Shown: positions 27,801 to 35,839 of the stretch, piece by piece | How the letters are laid out: the number at the start of each line of letters is the position of its first letter | Numbering within the stretch: the stretch's first letter is position 1 | DNA from: RH2-MAG17b sp050745265 | Lineage (GTDB): Bacteria > Acidobacteriota > Terriglobia > UBA7540 | Length of the DNA stretch: 64,000 nucleotides | Assembly (NCBI GenBank): GCA_050745265.1 | Contig: JBOGKE010000100.1 | Span: 1 to 64,000 of the forward strand | Reading direction: 5' to 3' | Position numbers and translations under genes: made by a program | Notes under the pieces: generated by a model | Databases searched by the model: none | Seen by the model: the letters and a program-made list of their open reading frames with translations, nothing else | Told to the model about the DNA's origin: nothing

Positions 27801-27816
27801 CCGAAAACAAGCGCAC
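24802..27816 (-). CDS. Outer-membrane assembly protein of the BamA/TamA (Omp85) family
   Basis: 1004 residues. After a basic N-terminal region and a hydrophobic segment (about 45-68) there are several POTRA domains (about 80-590), seen as repeated VDITFAVELGPRSTFKGFDF, LNVTFDVSEGPRREVGKLTL and VDIDYRIRLGPRERVGSVVI units. The C-terminal beta-barrel (about 600-1004) carries the Omp85 signature ERFFAGGGDSLRAFSLNQAG-like block (the conserved RGF/RAF of strand-connecting loop 6) and ends YFISIGQSF with a terminal aromatic residue. Its length and POTRA count suit the acidobacterial TamA-like proteins. Start is a GTG at 27816; GTG at 27792 with GGGAGA before it is an alternative. No tamB neighbour is present. 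Confidence 0.85.
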   Translation of the reverse strand: MRLFSGDGVSLIAALIRRAAGRFTINRLCAISGQGAPARGRWTSAFRAAGICIAAVIAASTIGSGAQAGALYWGRAVVRIVVTAEGATLDVASFRKQIIQRPGTPLNRSEVDESLKNLYATGRFATLGAEARLDAGGVDLVFTGRARFFVGTVGVRGAPKGVPSAALASSAGLSLGSPVNSHDLDVAAGKMQSLLKANSYYRAHVGYGISRDPADQVANITFSIDAGPAARLRGVEFQGKTVLPPARLRSAAGWRGAIVLSAAKLQHGLFAVRRLYAGRGYLEATIDDAGTLYDAKSNTIRLIVRVTPGPLVRVHVEGARISKGSLEKTLPVVFEEGLTDDLSLAAATRDLETYFERKGFFAATAKWRRIQHPSQVDITFAVELGPRSTFKGFDFSGNHAISSSELSPLVSIRPASFPGEPRGVFSREMLAQDVRALVNEYQGRGFAQARVTPVLHRSEDDLNVTFDVSEGPRREVGKLTLSGVDAQTAARLRPRLRALPGQPYSPQILSSDRNTILGYFTDEGFNQASVAAQASKPVRNTVDIDYRIRLGPRERVGSVVILGNEHTRTGVILRRLTLKPGDPLSLSQVSESQRKLYDLGLFNSVQIAAQNPGGDEGRKTILVRVREADRWTLGYGFGIDMQRLGGNQPSGQFHASPRLSLEATRTDVGGRNQTLSFRGRVSDLETGAQASYLFSDFLNKPSLSLHLDLLGYQTRDVLTFTSRLEQASLTLEKQLSPSTFVLGRYNYRRVSVYDLHLAPEEIPLVSQPVQDAGFESTWIHDTRDNPADAVRGSYSLVDASISTTGLGSAANFVRFLGQNSTYYRVAPHLVFARNTQFGVETSYGPLKLNNPGATSGNAIPLAERFFAGGGDSLRAFSLNQAGPRDPNTGYPVGGNGLFVNSLELRMPFRQGQYGVVVFDDAGNVFSSLSEMRLLKFDQSSPLDLNYTVDAVGVGFRYKTPIGPVRLDLSYGLNMPRYQIAPQGAPAEVLRLPAFQYFISIGQSF

Positions 27817-27917
27817 TCCTCATTCGAAGTGTACAGGACCGCCCGAGATGCCTCCAAGGTTCTCGCGAGGGTTGCGGGAAACGGCGTGATAGGCTGCGGA
27901 AGAACCTTGGAACCTGC

Positions 27918-28124
27918 CATTCTGAGCAGCCGTAGGCGACGAAGAATCCCTCGCCCGCCCTCGTCCCTCGGGCGCCCTCTTCCAGCGGGAGAGGACTGGG
28001 ATTCTCTGGTTGATTCCCGCCCTCTCTAAGGGGAGAGGGTGGCGAGCCCTTCGGCTCCGCTCAGGATAACCTCCGCGAGGCGGGTGAGGGGTGCTGTCCG
28101 AACTTTTCGGAGCAGAATGACAGG
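27918..28124. repeat. Composite family-A inverted-repeat region
   Basis: The left arm is CATTCTGAGCAGCCG with GACGAAGAATC, and the right part contains GGAGCAGAATGACAGG. Between them lie GGCGGGTGAGGGG, CTCTCCCCTTAG and CCCTCTCTAAGGGGAGAGG palindromes. This region fills most of the 448-base gap between the Omp85 gene and the thioredoxin gene; no other gene is seen in that gap. Confidence 0.6.
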
Positions 28125-28264
28125 TCGAAGAGCTCTTTTCCGCCGCCTGTTGAGGGGGCGCTCGAAAAAATGAGGCGGAGCAAGCGTCGGGACGGTGGAC
28201 GAGAGCAATCGTCTCTCGCTGGAGCGAACGGTGAGGGAAGGCGATGCCGCGGGTGGGGCCTGCG

Positions 28265-29203
28265 TTACCGTGACGCCTTACCGCGCGACGGCGCCGGCAA
28301 TGATCGAATCGCGGCTGCGACGCCACGGTCGATCTCGGCGGCGGGCTCGAACCCCACCCAGTGTGCCGCGATTCTGCCTTGGCGATTCACCAGGAACAGG
28401 GTCGGAAATATCGCCACGTTGCCATACGCCTGATTGCTTGCCGTGGTCCACGTGGCAATCGGGAAGTTGATTTTCATGCGCTTCACATACGTCTCGCGGA
28501 CGCTGTCACTATAGCTGAGCTTGAGAAGGCGATCCGCATTCGCGCCGACCACGGTAAATCCCTCCTTGGCAAACCGCTGCTCCAGCGAAACGAGGTGCGG
28601 GGTCTCGGCCATGCAGGGCGGGCAGCCGGTGAACCAGACGTAGAGCAGGTAAACCTTTCCGGCGAGCGCGGCGGAATCCACTTCGCCGCCGCCCAATCGC
28701 TGCAGCCGGAAGGCGGGCGCGGCGCGGCCCTCCCAGCCCGAAATCTCGTGCGAAGCTCCGGCGCCGAACCGGGGATCGCTCCGGATCTTCTCCACGTCGA
28801 CGTGGGTGATCTCGTGCGTCTTGGGATCGCGCGTAATAAATCGCGGCACCCGCGGATCCGATTCCATCACGCTAAGCAAAACCGCGGCCGCGCGCCGCGT
28901 GTGGAGATCAAACTGTTCCGAGATGGTTGCGAGCGAAGGCGGCTTTCCGAACTTTTGCTGGTAGTCGGCGATGAAAAGAGGAATACGGAAGAAAGCGTTG
29001 TAGAGCTTCCCGATCGCCTGCCGCTCCGCGGGCTGGGCAAAATGCTGATAGAGATCGCTCACCCGAAGCGGCTGGCCGGCGCGCAGGTTGTGCTGGATAT
29101 AGTCAAGTACGCGGCGCTCCGCTTGTTGCGATTGCGCGCGTGCCGCGCCCGCGCAGACGATCAGCGTCGCGATGAGGCAAGCGATTCGCGCCGATCGGAT
29201 CAT
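28265..29203 (-). CDS. Secreted TlpA-like thioredoxin-fold protein
   Basis: 312 residues. A signal peptide covers 1-23 (MIRSARIACLIATLIVCAGA, then ARA). The N-terminal part (about 28-160) is helical and unrecognised. The thioredoxin fold lies at about 170-300 with the redox motif WFTGCPPCMAETPHL and NVAIFPTLFLVNRQG, where Pro follows Phe as the cis-Pro of the fold. It likely reduces or isomerises disulphides in the periplasm. Its ATG overlaps the stop of the upstream esterase gene by four bases (ATGA), so the two are translationally coupled. Confidence 0.88.
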   Translation of the reverse strand: MIRSARIACLIATLIVCAGAARAQSQQAERRVLDYIQHNLRAGQPLRVSDLYQHFAQPAERQAIGKLYNAFFRIPLFIADYQQKFGKPPSLATISEQFDLHTRRAAAVLLSVMESDPRVPRFITRDPKTHEITHVDVEKIRSDPRFGAGASHEISGWEGRAAPAFRLQRLGGGEVDSAALAGKVYLLYVWFTGCPPCMAETPHLVSLEQRFAKEGFTVVGANADRLLKLSYSDSVRETYVKRMKINFPIATWTTASNQAYGNVAIFPTLFLVNRQGRIAAHWVGFEPAAEIDRGVAAAIRSLPAPSRGKASR

Positions 29204-30159
29204 CGCGCGCCGCCAGCGGCGGCTGACGCGCCTCCCGCCTCGCCCACCGAAAAGATGCGCCAGTGAAAAATCCAGGCGTAGGCCATGTACTTCTCCATAT
29301 AATCCCAGCCGTGGTTGCCCGGGCGCAGCGCGTAGACGTGAGGGAAATCGTGCTGGTTGAGAATTGCGTCGAGCGCCTCGGCGCCGCTCTCAAACCCGTA
29401 CCGGTCGTCCGTGCCGCAGTCGAAATAGAGCTTCAGACCGGCGAACTTCGATGGGTCCGCGGCAAGCGTGATCGGATTGTTGGCGTCCCAATAAGCTCGG
29501 TTCAGTGGATTGCCGAAAGAGCGTTCGAGGATGCGCGCATAAAACCCGAAGCGTCCCTGGGTGGGCAGAGGATCCGGCAAGTGAGCCACCAGCGCCGCTC
29601 CCTGCGCACTCGCGGAACCGAAGACGTCCGGATGCCGCATCGCGAGGTGCAGCGCGCCGTAGCCCCCCATCGAGACGCCGGTGATGCCTCGCGCCGCGGG
29701 GCTCTTGATGGTCCGGTACTTTCCGTCGATGTACGGCACGAGCTCCTGGATGAAAAAATCCTCGTAGCGATTCTGCCCGTCGTAGGAGTTCACGTAAAAT
29801 GACGTTCCCGCATCGGGCAACACTACGATGAACGATCCCACCTTCCCGTCTTTGAGGAGATTGTCCAGAATGTCCTTGCCGCCGTTCTCGTCCCACGCGT
29901 GATAGTTCTCAAACAGTCCGTGCAGGAAGTAGAGCGTGGGGTAGCGCGCGCTCGAAGAACTGTAGTCCCCCGGAAGATCGACGCAATAGTCGACCGCCCG
30001 TCCCAGAATCTTGCTGTTGATCGAGCTGCAATCGAGCGTGGTCGGCGCGGCCGCAGCCCGCAATCCGCCGGGCGCCAGCAGGCAGATTGCAATGGCGCTC
30101 AGAACGAGCGGTGTACATCGGCGCGTGTAGCGGAACAGGGAATGAGAGCGACGTCTCAT
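29200..30159 (-). CDS. Secreted esterase (Esterase D / Ag85-like alpha/beta hydrolase)
   Basis: 319 residues. A long signal peptide covers about 1-37 (ends GLRAAAA). The alpha/beta-hydrolase fold follows: YPTLYFLHGLFENYHAWDEN (oxyanion), the nucleophile elbow GVSMGGYGAL with the catalytic Ser, and GNHGWDYM with the catalytic His. An Asp in LYFDCGTDDRYGF likely completes the triad. It resembles S-formylglutathione-hydrolase/antigen-85-type esterases and feruloyl esterases. Its ATG follows the upstream gene's stop by two bases, and its 3' end overlaps the TlpA gene, giving a three-gene operon. Confidence 0.88.
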   Translation of the reverse strand: MRRRSHSLFRYTRRCTPLVLSAIAICLLAPGGLRAAAAPTTLDCSSINSKILGRAVDYCVDLPGDYSSSSARYPTLYFLHGLFENYHAWDENGGKDILDNLLKDGKVGSFIVVLPDAGTSFYVNSYDGQNRYEDFFIQELVPYIDGKYRTIKSPAARGITGVSMGGYGALHLAMRHPDVFGSASAQGAALVAHLPDPLPTQGRFGFYARILERSFGNPLNRAYWDANNPITLAADPSKFAGLKLYFDCGTDDRYGFESGAEALDAILNQHDFPHVYALRPGNHGWDYMEKYMAYAWIFHWRIFSVGEAGGASAAAGGAR

Positions 30160-30161
30160 GT

Positions 30162-30710
30162 TTAACGGGGAGCAGATACTTTGGCGTGATCCGCCTGAAG
30201 GTAAATATACGTCTTGGCGCTTTTCGAGGCGGCTCCGGCCGCGGCGCTTGAGGCCTGTGTGCCGGATGGCGCAAGCGCGCCGTCGAGCTCGCCATGAACG
30301 CGCTTCAACGCCGAGCCCTTTTTACTGCTGTTCGTGAGCGCGGACGGAACGCCGGTATTTTTCCCATTCGTTTCCATAACCTGGAACTCACTCACGCCCG
30401 CGCCGGCGGTGGCGCTCTCCGCCCGCGTGGCTTTGCTTGCGCGGCTTCGCACTGCGCCCGCCGCCGCTTCCGGATTCTCCAAAATTAGGCTGCTCAGGGC
30501 AGGCGTTCCCTGCGTTGCCGTGGCCGGAGGTGTCGCAAGCGTTTTCTTAGTCTCTTTTGTAGCTTTTGTCGCCACCGCCGCGACACGCGCTTTCGCGCCC
30601 GCGACTCGCGGCGACGGCTTTTGACTGCCCGCGGCGGGGGCCTGTTGCGCAGCCCCGGCGATCACGGCCGTAAGAAGAACGACGGAAATAGCGTACAGAG
30701 TCGCGCGCAC
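30162..30710 (-). CDS. Ala/Lys-rich secreted protein of unknown function
   Basis: 182 residues. A signal peptide lies at 1-21 (MRATLYAISVVLLTAVIAGA). The rest is low-complexity: Ala, Lys, Thr, Ser and Pro dominate, with KARVAAVATKATKETKKTLA and TQASSAAAGAASKSAKTYIY. No domain is recognised. Its stop lies two bases before the esterase ATG, so it heads that operon. Composition suggests a disordered cell-envelope protein, perhaps DNA- or peptidoglycan-associated, but there is no direct evidence. Confidence 0.6.
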   Translation of the reverse strand: MRATLYAISVVLLTAVIAGAAQQAPAAGSQKPSPRVAGAKARVAAVATKATKETKKTLATPPATATQGTPALSSLILENPEAAAGAVRSRASKATRAESATAGAGVSEFQVMETNGKNTGVPSALTNSSKKGSALKRVHGELDGALAPSGTQASSAAAGAASKSAKTYIYLQADHAKVSAPR

Positions 30711-31090
30711 GGATTGATTCCTGGTCGCCGTTTTAAGATCCGGCGTCGCGGTGATTGCGAATGGCTCTTCACCGCGCCCCTTCGCCGGAGCCTGAGAGGG
30801 TCATTGTGGACCGCCGCGCTCGCCAGAGTCAAGCTGAGCCGGGAAATGCACGCGGTCTCGGCAAAGGCCCGCTATTCGCGAGAGCCCGCCGCGACGGAGA
30901 CAGGAACTACTGAGGATTGCATATTATTGTGACGCCGTTTATTGTAGCGGCGGCCTCTGGCCGGCGGAATTCCGGCGCTCACAGAGCGCCGCTACAGTGA
31001 TCGGCCCTCATTATAATATGTGCAGACCTCCATCGGGGCGGCGCGCCGCGCCGCCCCGCAGTCCGGCCTATCTCATCTGTCGCAAGCGTT
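30711..31090. other. Intergenic with a family-B hairpin
   Basis: 380 bases. TGTAGCGGCG (30943-30952) pairs exactly with CGCCGCTACA (30987-30996), enclosing GCGGCCTCTGGCCGGCGG and CCGGCGCTCACAGAGCGCC. The same TGTAGCGGCG arms are used at 43971-44016. A plus-strand frame at 30621-30932 runs over this gap but looks like a chance ORF. Confidence 0.55.
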
Positions 31091-31723
31091 TCACGTGCGG
31101 TGTTTCTCCGCGCGCCGTCTGGCCTCCTCTCGCACTCTTTCCGACCAGGTCGGCGGGCGAAGGCGGTACACCCGGCAGCGCCACCGGCTTTCCCGGCACC
31201 ACGCCGGAGGAGGCCCGACCGGATCGCCCCGCCAAAGCGCCCGGATCAGCCGCTTTGCCGTCCAATACTTGCCGCGCTGCCGCCAAAATATCAACCCGGC
31301 GCGGATGTGCCAATTGGCAATACGAATCCGCAATGGGACTGAGGTGCACGGCGCCCAGTTCACCTCTGAAAACAAAGGACATTCCGGCTTTGAACCGGCC
31401 TCCGGTTTCCGGTGAGCTTTCGCCCACACGAAGGCCGTCAGGCACTCGAGGTCGCGCTCCTGCCGATCTTTTAACGCGCCCTCCCGCCAGCCAAACGCTC
31501 TGGCGATTTCGGAGCGGAACCAACGGTATTGGCGCGCGGATTCGCTCTCCCCGGTCCGCAGCAGCTTTTCGCGCAGACGGTTCGCGTAACGCCCGTGCTG
31601 CAGGCGGTTGAGCGCGACGCGGGCTTTGCCTCGCGCAGTGCGCGGTCCGGTGGATTTCCGGGCGTTGGCGCGATTAGCCGCCAAAAACGCGATCGTTCGA
31701 GTGGGTGATTTGCGCAACGGCAT
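31091..31723 (-). CDS. N-A-x-x-S-T-G-P motif protein of unknown function
   Basis: 210 residues. Near the N-terminus it carries ANRANARKSTGPRTARGKAR then VALNRLQHGRYAN. The pattern N-A-x-x-S-T-G-P-x-T-x-x-G-K followed by N-x-L-x-H-G is a well-known recurring motif of multi-copy hypothetical proteins in Acidobacteriota and Planctomycetes genomes. The remainder is very Arg- and Trp-rich with no recognised fold. Function is not known. It stands alone between repeat-rich gaps. Confidence 0.75.
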   Translation of the reverse strand: MPLRKSPTRTIAFLAANRANARKSTGPRTARGKARVALNRLQHGRYANRLREKLLRTGESESARQYRWFRSEIARAFGWREGALKDRQERDLECLTAFVWAKAHRKPEAGSKPECPLFSEVNWAPCTSVPLRIRIANWHIRAGLIFWRQRGKYWTAKRLIRALWRGDPVGPPPAWCRESRWRCRVYRLRPPTWSERVREEARRRAEKHRT

Positions 31724-32067
31724 GACGAAAACCTCAAAACCGGAAGGCGCAAAGGAGGGAAGTTCGCGCCGGTGTGATTACTATATAGTAAACAGCGCGG
31801 GATTGTCAAACCGGGGGGTGGCGCATACGTGGCTGCCGTTTCGATGTGTGCGGCTTTTAGAGATGGCCCACAGACCAGATTTTCCGGGCGAGCTCTCTTT
31901 GTCGCACACATGCGAAACCACCGCATCGAGGCGTCACCCGCGGCGCGTCAAAAACCCACGCCACAAATATCGTGCCGTGGCTACCCCTTTGTCGCACACA
32001 TGCCAAACTCCGGCATGTATGCGCCACCCGGCGGGTCGCCCGCGCGTGGTGGGCGGTAACGTGTTGC
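31724..32067. other. Gap with repeats, no gene
   Basis: 344 bases. A direct repeat TTTGTCGCACACATGCSAAAC occurs at about 31900-31919 and 31989-32008. Between them lies a CCACGCCAC...GTGCCGTGGC half-palindrome of family B. The region also holds an AT-rich part (TACTATATAGTAAAC, about 31780-31794) that is palindromic and could be part of the promoter of the leftward gene at 31091-31723. Confidence 0.5.
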
Positions 32068-34245
32068 TCAGGCTTTGAGCCCGTTGGGGACCATTGGCAT
32101 GGACAACAGCCGCACGCCGGTGGCGTCGAGAATGGCGTTGCGAAGGGCGGGCGCGAGGCACATGATGGGAGCTTCACCGGCGCCCGAGGAGGGAAGGTCC
32201 TTGCGGTCGATCAGAACGACTTCAACGGCTGGCATATCGCGGAAGCGCGACACGCGATAGCGCGAAAACCGGTTATTCAGGATGCGGCCGTTCTCAAACT
32301 TGATGGCTTCAAAGAGCGCCCCGCCCATTCCCATCATCACCGCGCCCTGGATCTGATTCTTCAACCCGTCGGGATTGACGATGGCGCCGCACTCAAAGGC
32401 GCTCAGCGCGCGGAGCACCTTGACGCCGCCTTCTTTTCGGTCGACGGCAATTTCCGCGCACGTGGCAAGATAGCCGCCCTTCTCGGTCCCGCACGCGATT
32501 CCAAAGCCGTGATCCGGGACGCGTTTCCTTCCACTCCATCCGAAAGCGCTCTCCGCTCGATTGAGCACGGCCAGCAGCCGCGCGTTCTTCAGGTTTTTGC
32601 GCCGGAATTCCACCGAATCCATCCGCACGAGGCGCGCAAGATCTTCCATATGCGATTCACGCGCGAAATGATTGGCGGTGGCCGCGAGGCAGCGATACGA
32701 CCCTTGCCGCAGCGGCGAATCCGCGGCATGGAACTCGATCCGGCAGTTTGGGACCTCGTAGGGGGTGTCAATGCCCGAGCCTCCGGAATTGTAATTCTGG
32801 AAATCCCAGGCCGTCAGCATCCCGTCAGCGCTTACGCCGCTCTTGATATCAATCACTCCGGCGGGGCGGAAATAGGCCCACGTGAACTCCTCTTCCCGCG
32901 TCCACTGCAGGTGCACCGGCTTTCCCACGGCGCGCGCCAGGCGCGCGGCCTCGACCGCGCATTCACCGGTGTGCTTGCCGCCGTAAGCGCCGCCCGTGTC
33001 CGGAACGATTACGCGCACAGCCTGTTCGGGGACACGAAGCGCCTGAACCACTTCGTCGTGGACCGCGAACGGCCGCTGAGTTCCCGTCCAGACGGTCATC
33101 TTCCCGTCTTTCCACTCCGCCACGGCGGTGCGCGTTTCGAGCGGTGCGTGAGCAATATAGGCGACGGTGTAGGTTTGTTCCAGCCGGTGCGCGGCGCTCG
33201 CGAGAGCCGGATCAACCGATCCCGCGGTGCGGCGGCCTCGCTCGTAACCGCGTTCTCCGTGGTCCGGGTGTGTGGTGGCGCTCTGCTTCAGGTAGCCGAA
33301 TAAATCCTTATCGGAAATTTGCGGCTTGGTTTTCCATTGGGCGCGCAGACAAGCGAGCGCCTGCGCGGCGCGCTCCTCGTCCGGCGCCGTGACGCCCACA
33401 AACTCGCCGTCGTGAACCACCGTGACGCCCGTCATGGCGCGAGCCGCGCTTGCATCGAGCGAAGTCAGCGTCGCGCCGAACGACGGCGGGCGGAGGATCT
33501 TGCCGTAGATCATGCCCGGCCGCTTCACGTCGGGGCTGAACCGATGACGTCCGGTGACGAACGCGATGCCATCGACCTTCGGGATGGATTTTCCGCCCGC
33601 GGTCCAATCGCGCGGCGGCGTGAGCGGGTCGCTCTCAATCACCGCTTTCGCGAGAGCCTGGCCCTGCGCCAGCGCGGCGTATTCGAGCACGCGCCGTGAG
33701 GACGGATCGCGCACCGCGCCATCCGAAGCGACCAAGCCGCCCGGCGCCGTATTCCAGCGCTTCGCAGCCATCTGGATCAGCAGGTCGCGCGCCGCCGATG
33801 CGACGCGGCGGAGCTGAGTGCCCATTTGCGGCGTGGTGCGGCTTCCGAAGGTGCCCATGTCGAACGGCGTCAAAAACGTGTCTGCCATCACCAGCCGGAT
33901 GGTCGAAACGTTGACGCGCATCTCGTCCGCAACCGCCTGGCTCAGCGAGGTGCGGATGTTCTGCCCCATTTCGGCTTTGCCCGTATAGACGGTGACCGCG
34001 CCCGCTTCTCCAATGTGCAGCCAGGCGCCGAGGTTTCGCGGATAACCCTCGTGCTCGAAGCCGAATCCGCGAACGCGCGCGCCGCGGGATTCTCCCTGCT
34101 GAGCCGCCGCGGTTTCTTTCAACAGCAGGAACACAGCTACACCCGCGCCAAGCGTGCGGAAAAAATGCCGGCGGTCGAAATCGTAATGCTGCGGCGATTC
34201 GAATTCGTAGCGCTCGGGTTCGATATCTGGGATCGGGCTGATCAT
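32068..34245 (-). CDS. Molybdenum hydroxylase large subunit (xanthine dehydrogenase family, IorB-like)
   Basis: 725 residues. Residues 24-44 (DFDRRHFFRTLGAGVAVFLL) resemble a Tat signal. The molybdopterin-binding chain follows, in two halves: DTGGAYGGKHTGECAVEAAR, QGSYRCLAATANHFARES and QNPDG-like VNPDGLKNQIQGAVMMGMGG, and near the end GAGEAPIMCLAPALRNAI, where the Glu corresponds to the catalytic GEPP-type Glu. It hydroxylates an organic substrate such as an N-heterocycle or aldehyde with water as oxygen donor. It pairs with the 2Fe-2S subunit, whose 3' end overlaps its ATG by four bases. Substrate unknown. Confidence 0.9.
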   Translation of the reverse strand: MISPIPDIEPERYEFESPQHYDFDRRHFFRTLGAGVAVFLLLKETAAAQQGESRGARVRGFGFEHEGYPRNLGAWLHIGEAGAVTVYTGKAEMGQNIRTSLSQAVADEMRVNVSTIRLVMADTFLTPFDMGTFGSRTTPQMGTQLRRVASAARDLLIQMAAKRWNTAPGGLVASDGAVRDPSSRRVLEYAALAQGQALAKAVIESDPLTPPRDWTAGGKSIPKVDGIAFVTGRHRFSPDVKRPGMIYGKILRPPSFGATLTSLDASAARAMTGVTVVHDGEFVGVTAPDEERAAQALACLRAQWKTKPQISDKDLFGYLKQSATTHPDHGERGYERGRRTAGSVDPALASAAHRLEQTYTVAYIAHAPLETRTAVAEWKDGKMTVWTGTQRPFAVHDEVVQALRVPEQAVRVIVPDTGGAYGGKHTGECAVEAARLARAVGKPVHLQWTREEEFTWAYFRPAGVIDIKSGVSADGMLTAWDFQNYNSGGSGIDTPYEVPNCRIEFHAADSPLRQGSYRCLAATANHFARESHMEDLARLVRMDSVEFRRKNLKNARLLAVLNRAESAFGWSGRKRVPDHGFGIACGTEKGGYLATCAEIAVDRKEGGVKVLRALSAFECGAIVNPDGLKNQIQGAVMMGMGGALFEAIKFENGRILNNRFSRYRVSRFRDMPAVEVVLIDRKDLPSSGAGEAPIMCLAPALRNAILDATGVRLLSMPMVPNGLKA

Positions 34246-34712
34246 AGCTTCCCGCTATTCTGCCGCGCCGCGCGGTGAATGGCCTCGACGATTCGCGGAT
34301 ACGTTCCGCAGCGGCAGACGTTTCCATCCATGAAGCGAACGATCTCTTCATCGGATGGCTGAGGGTTCGAGCGAAGGAGGGCGACCGCCGAGAGAATCAT
34401 GCCGGGCGTGCAGTAGCCGCACTGCAGCGCCTGCGCATCGAGAAACGCCTGCTGCACCGGATGAAGGCGGCCGTTCTGCTCCAGCCCCTCAATTGTGGTG
34501 ATTTCTTTTCCAGCGGCCGAAGCTGCCCGCGTAATGCAGGATCGCCGCGGCATTCCGTCGATGAGCACGGTGCAGGCGCCGCATTGTCCCTCGCCGCACC
34601 CGTACTTCGGCCCCGTCAAGCCGGCCTGCTCGCGAATCGCGTGGAGCAAGCTTGTCTCCGCGGTGGCTTTCACCACATGAGATTCGCCGTTGATGCGTAG
34701 TTCGAGAGACAT
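34242..34712 (-). CDS. 2Fe-2S subunit of the molybdenum hydroxylase (IorA-like)
   Basis: 156 residues. It carries two [2Fe-2S] clusters that pass electrons from the molybdenum subunit. The plant-type N-terminal cluster is Cys39-Cys44-Cys47-Cys59 (YGCGEGQCGACT...RRSC), and the C-terminal cluster is Cys98-Cys101 with Cys133-Cys135 (QCGYCTPG...NVCRCGTYP). This is the full eight-Cys complement. The gene overlaps the large-subunit start (ATGA), showing coupling. No medium FAD subunit is adjacent, as in IorAB-type two-subunit enzymes whose partner is a cytochrome. Confidence 0.95.
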   Translation of the reverse strand: MSLELRINGESHVVKATAETSLLHAIREQAGLTGPKYGCGEGQCGACTVLIDGMPRRSCITRAASAAGKEITTIEGLEQNGRLHPVQQAFLDAQALQCGYCTPGMILSAVALLRSNPQPSDEEIVRFMDGNVCRCGTYPRIVEAIHRAARQNSGKL

Positions 34713-34753
34713 CGTATTTGGTCATTGAGTCATTGAATGAATGATTCGATGAT
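34713..34753. repeat. Simple ATTCAATGA-type tandem tract
   Basis: TTGGTCATTGAGTCATTGAA and TGAATGATTCGATG make a run of degenerate 7-10-base units just upstream of the 2Fe-2S subunit start. Similar tracts lie near 8560 and 9430-9470, also at gene 5' ends. Confidence 0.6.
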
Positions 34754-34897
34754 TCAATGTAGCATTCCCATACTCCACTTGATCCCGTTCGGCATCACCT
34801 TCTGGAACCACTCAGCGTTCCAGGTGGAGTCTTCGTGGCCTAGAGCGCAGTAAAAGACGCGGCCCTTTCCGTCCTTGCGCGTCCAGAACAGGAGCAT
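34754..34897 (-). pseudogene. C-terminal fragment of a ThuA-domain protein
   Basis: This 47-codon reading frame from an internal ATG ends with TGA 34754-34756. It reads MLLFWTRKDGKGRVFYCALG, HEDSTWNAEWFQKV, then GIKWSMGMLH. The block WTRKDGKGRVFYCALGH with a final GIKW is the characteristic C-terminus of ThuA (trehalose-utilisation-like) domain proteins. An in-frame stop lies just upstream and the N-terminal ~180 residues are absent, so it is a decayed remnant. Beyond it, to 35035, are a CTTTGCGC-type repeat (about 34935-34978, see 60390) and a GCCGGGCTGAAGCCCGGC hairpin (about 35008-35025). Confidence 0.7.
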
Positions 34898-35035
34898 ATT
34901 TCCGCATCAGATTCGACCTCGGCAAAGATAATCAACAGCCTCTCGCAAAGAAGCCAAGGCGCGAAGGAAGCGCAAAGTAGTAGCGCTGCATTTCAGGGCG
35001 GCGCGTGCCGGGCTGAAGCCCGGCGCTACGCGGTG

Positions 35036-35587
35036 TCACGCTTTACCCGCTCGCCGTGCCACAGGCTCGGCGGCGAGCGCCTTCGCAATCTCGCGGCAGA
35101 ACGCGGGCAGATCGCCGGGCATCCGCGACGTGATGAGATTTCCGTCGACGACCACTTCGCTATCCGAATAGCTCGCGCCCGCTTGAATCACGTCGTCCTT
35201 AATGGCCTTGAAACACGTTGCCTTTCGCCCCTTCAAGATTCCGGCGGAAACCAGCACCCAGCCCGCGTGGCAGATCGCGCCCACCACTTTGCCTGATTCG
35301 TGCATCTCGCGCACGAAGCGGAGGACGCGCGGGTCCTGGCGCAATGTGTCCGGCGCCCAGCCGCCGGGGATGATCACCGAGTCGTAGTCGCTCGCGCGAA
35401 CGTCCGCAATCGAGCGATCCGCCACGACGGGATAGCCCTTCTTACTGTTGTACGTTTTCCCCGCCTCGTCGCCGACAGCATGTGTTTCCGCGCCATCCTC
35501 GCGAAAGCGCAGCAGAGGATACCAGACCTCCATCTCCTGATATTGATCCGCCACCAGAACGGCGATCTTTTTGCCCTCGAGCTTCAT
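35036..35587 (-). CDS. DJ-1/PfpI-family class I glutamine-amidotransferase-like protein
   Basis: 183 residues. PfpI/YhbO-like proteins act as proteases or protein deglycases under stress. The nucleophile elbow is AICHAG (Cys106, His107), preceded by DSVIIPGGWAPD. An N-terminal Glu (EMEVW, residues 18-22) could be the conserved partner acid. Length is normal for the family (about 165-190). It is the only gene between the ThuA remnant and the methyltransferase, with a GAGGCTCGCG-type ribosome site weak. Confidence 0.9.
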   Translation of the reverse strand: MKLEGKKIAVLVADQYQEMEVWYPLLRFREDGAETHAVGDEAGKTYNSKKGYPVVADRSIADVRASDYDSVIIPGGWAPDTLRQDPRVLRFVREMHESGKVVGAICHAGWVLVSAGILKGRKATCFKAIKDDVIQAGASYSDSEVVVDGNLITSRMPGDLPAFCREIAKALAAEPVARRAGKA

Positions 35588-35839
35588 CGCGAGCCTCCCG
35601 TGTTTCTGCGTCTAGTTTAGTCGCTCGCGGGGTCGCTTACAATACCACAAGCCGACTCCGGTCTTGTGAGAGACGTCTAGCTTTATCCCCTGAGCGCACG
35701 CTGCTGGCGCCCATCAATCAAGACGGAATCCTGGAGGTGTTCCGCCTGCCTCCTGCTTACCTACCCCCAATTGACGCACGGACGCGCGCGGAATCACCAC
35801 CGCCTACAGTTCCGACACCGAGAACCGGCTCACCTCGCT
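35588..35839. other. Intergenic with possible RHS-like remnant
   Basis: 252 bases between the DJ-1 gene start and the methyltransferase 3' end. On the plus strand at 35790-35851 the frame reads GITTAYSSDTENRLTSLYLM, which resembles the Y-x-Y-D-x-x-N-R-L core of RHS repeats. It is only about 20 codons and has no start or neighbours, so it is at best a remnant. Confidence 0.3.

Noticed and set aside
31972..33303. 443-residue plus-strand frame opposite the molybdenum hydroxylase
   Set aside because: Antisense to clear IorB-like motifs; composition and lack of any motif mark it as a shadow.
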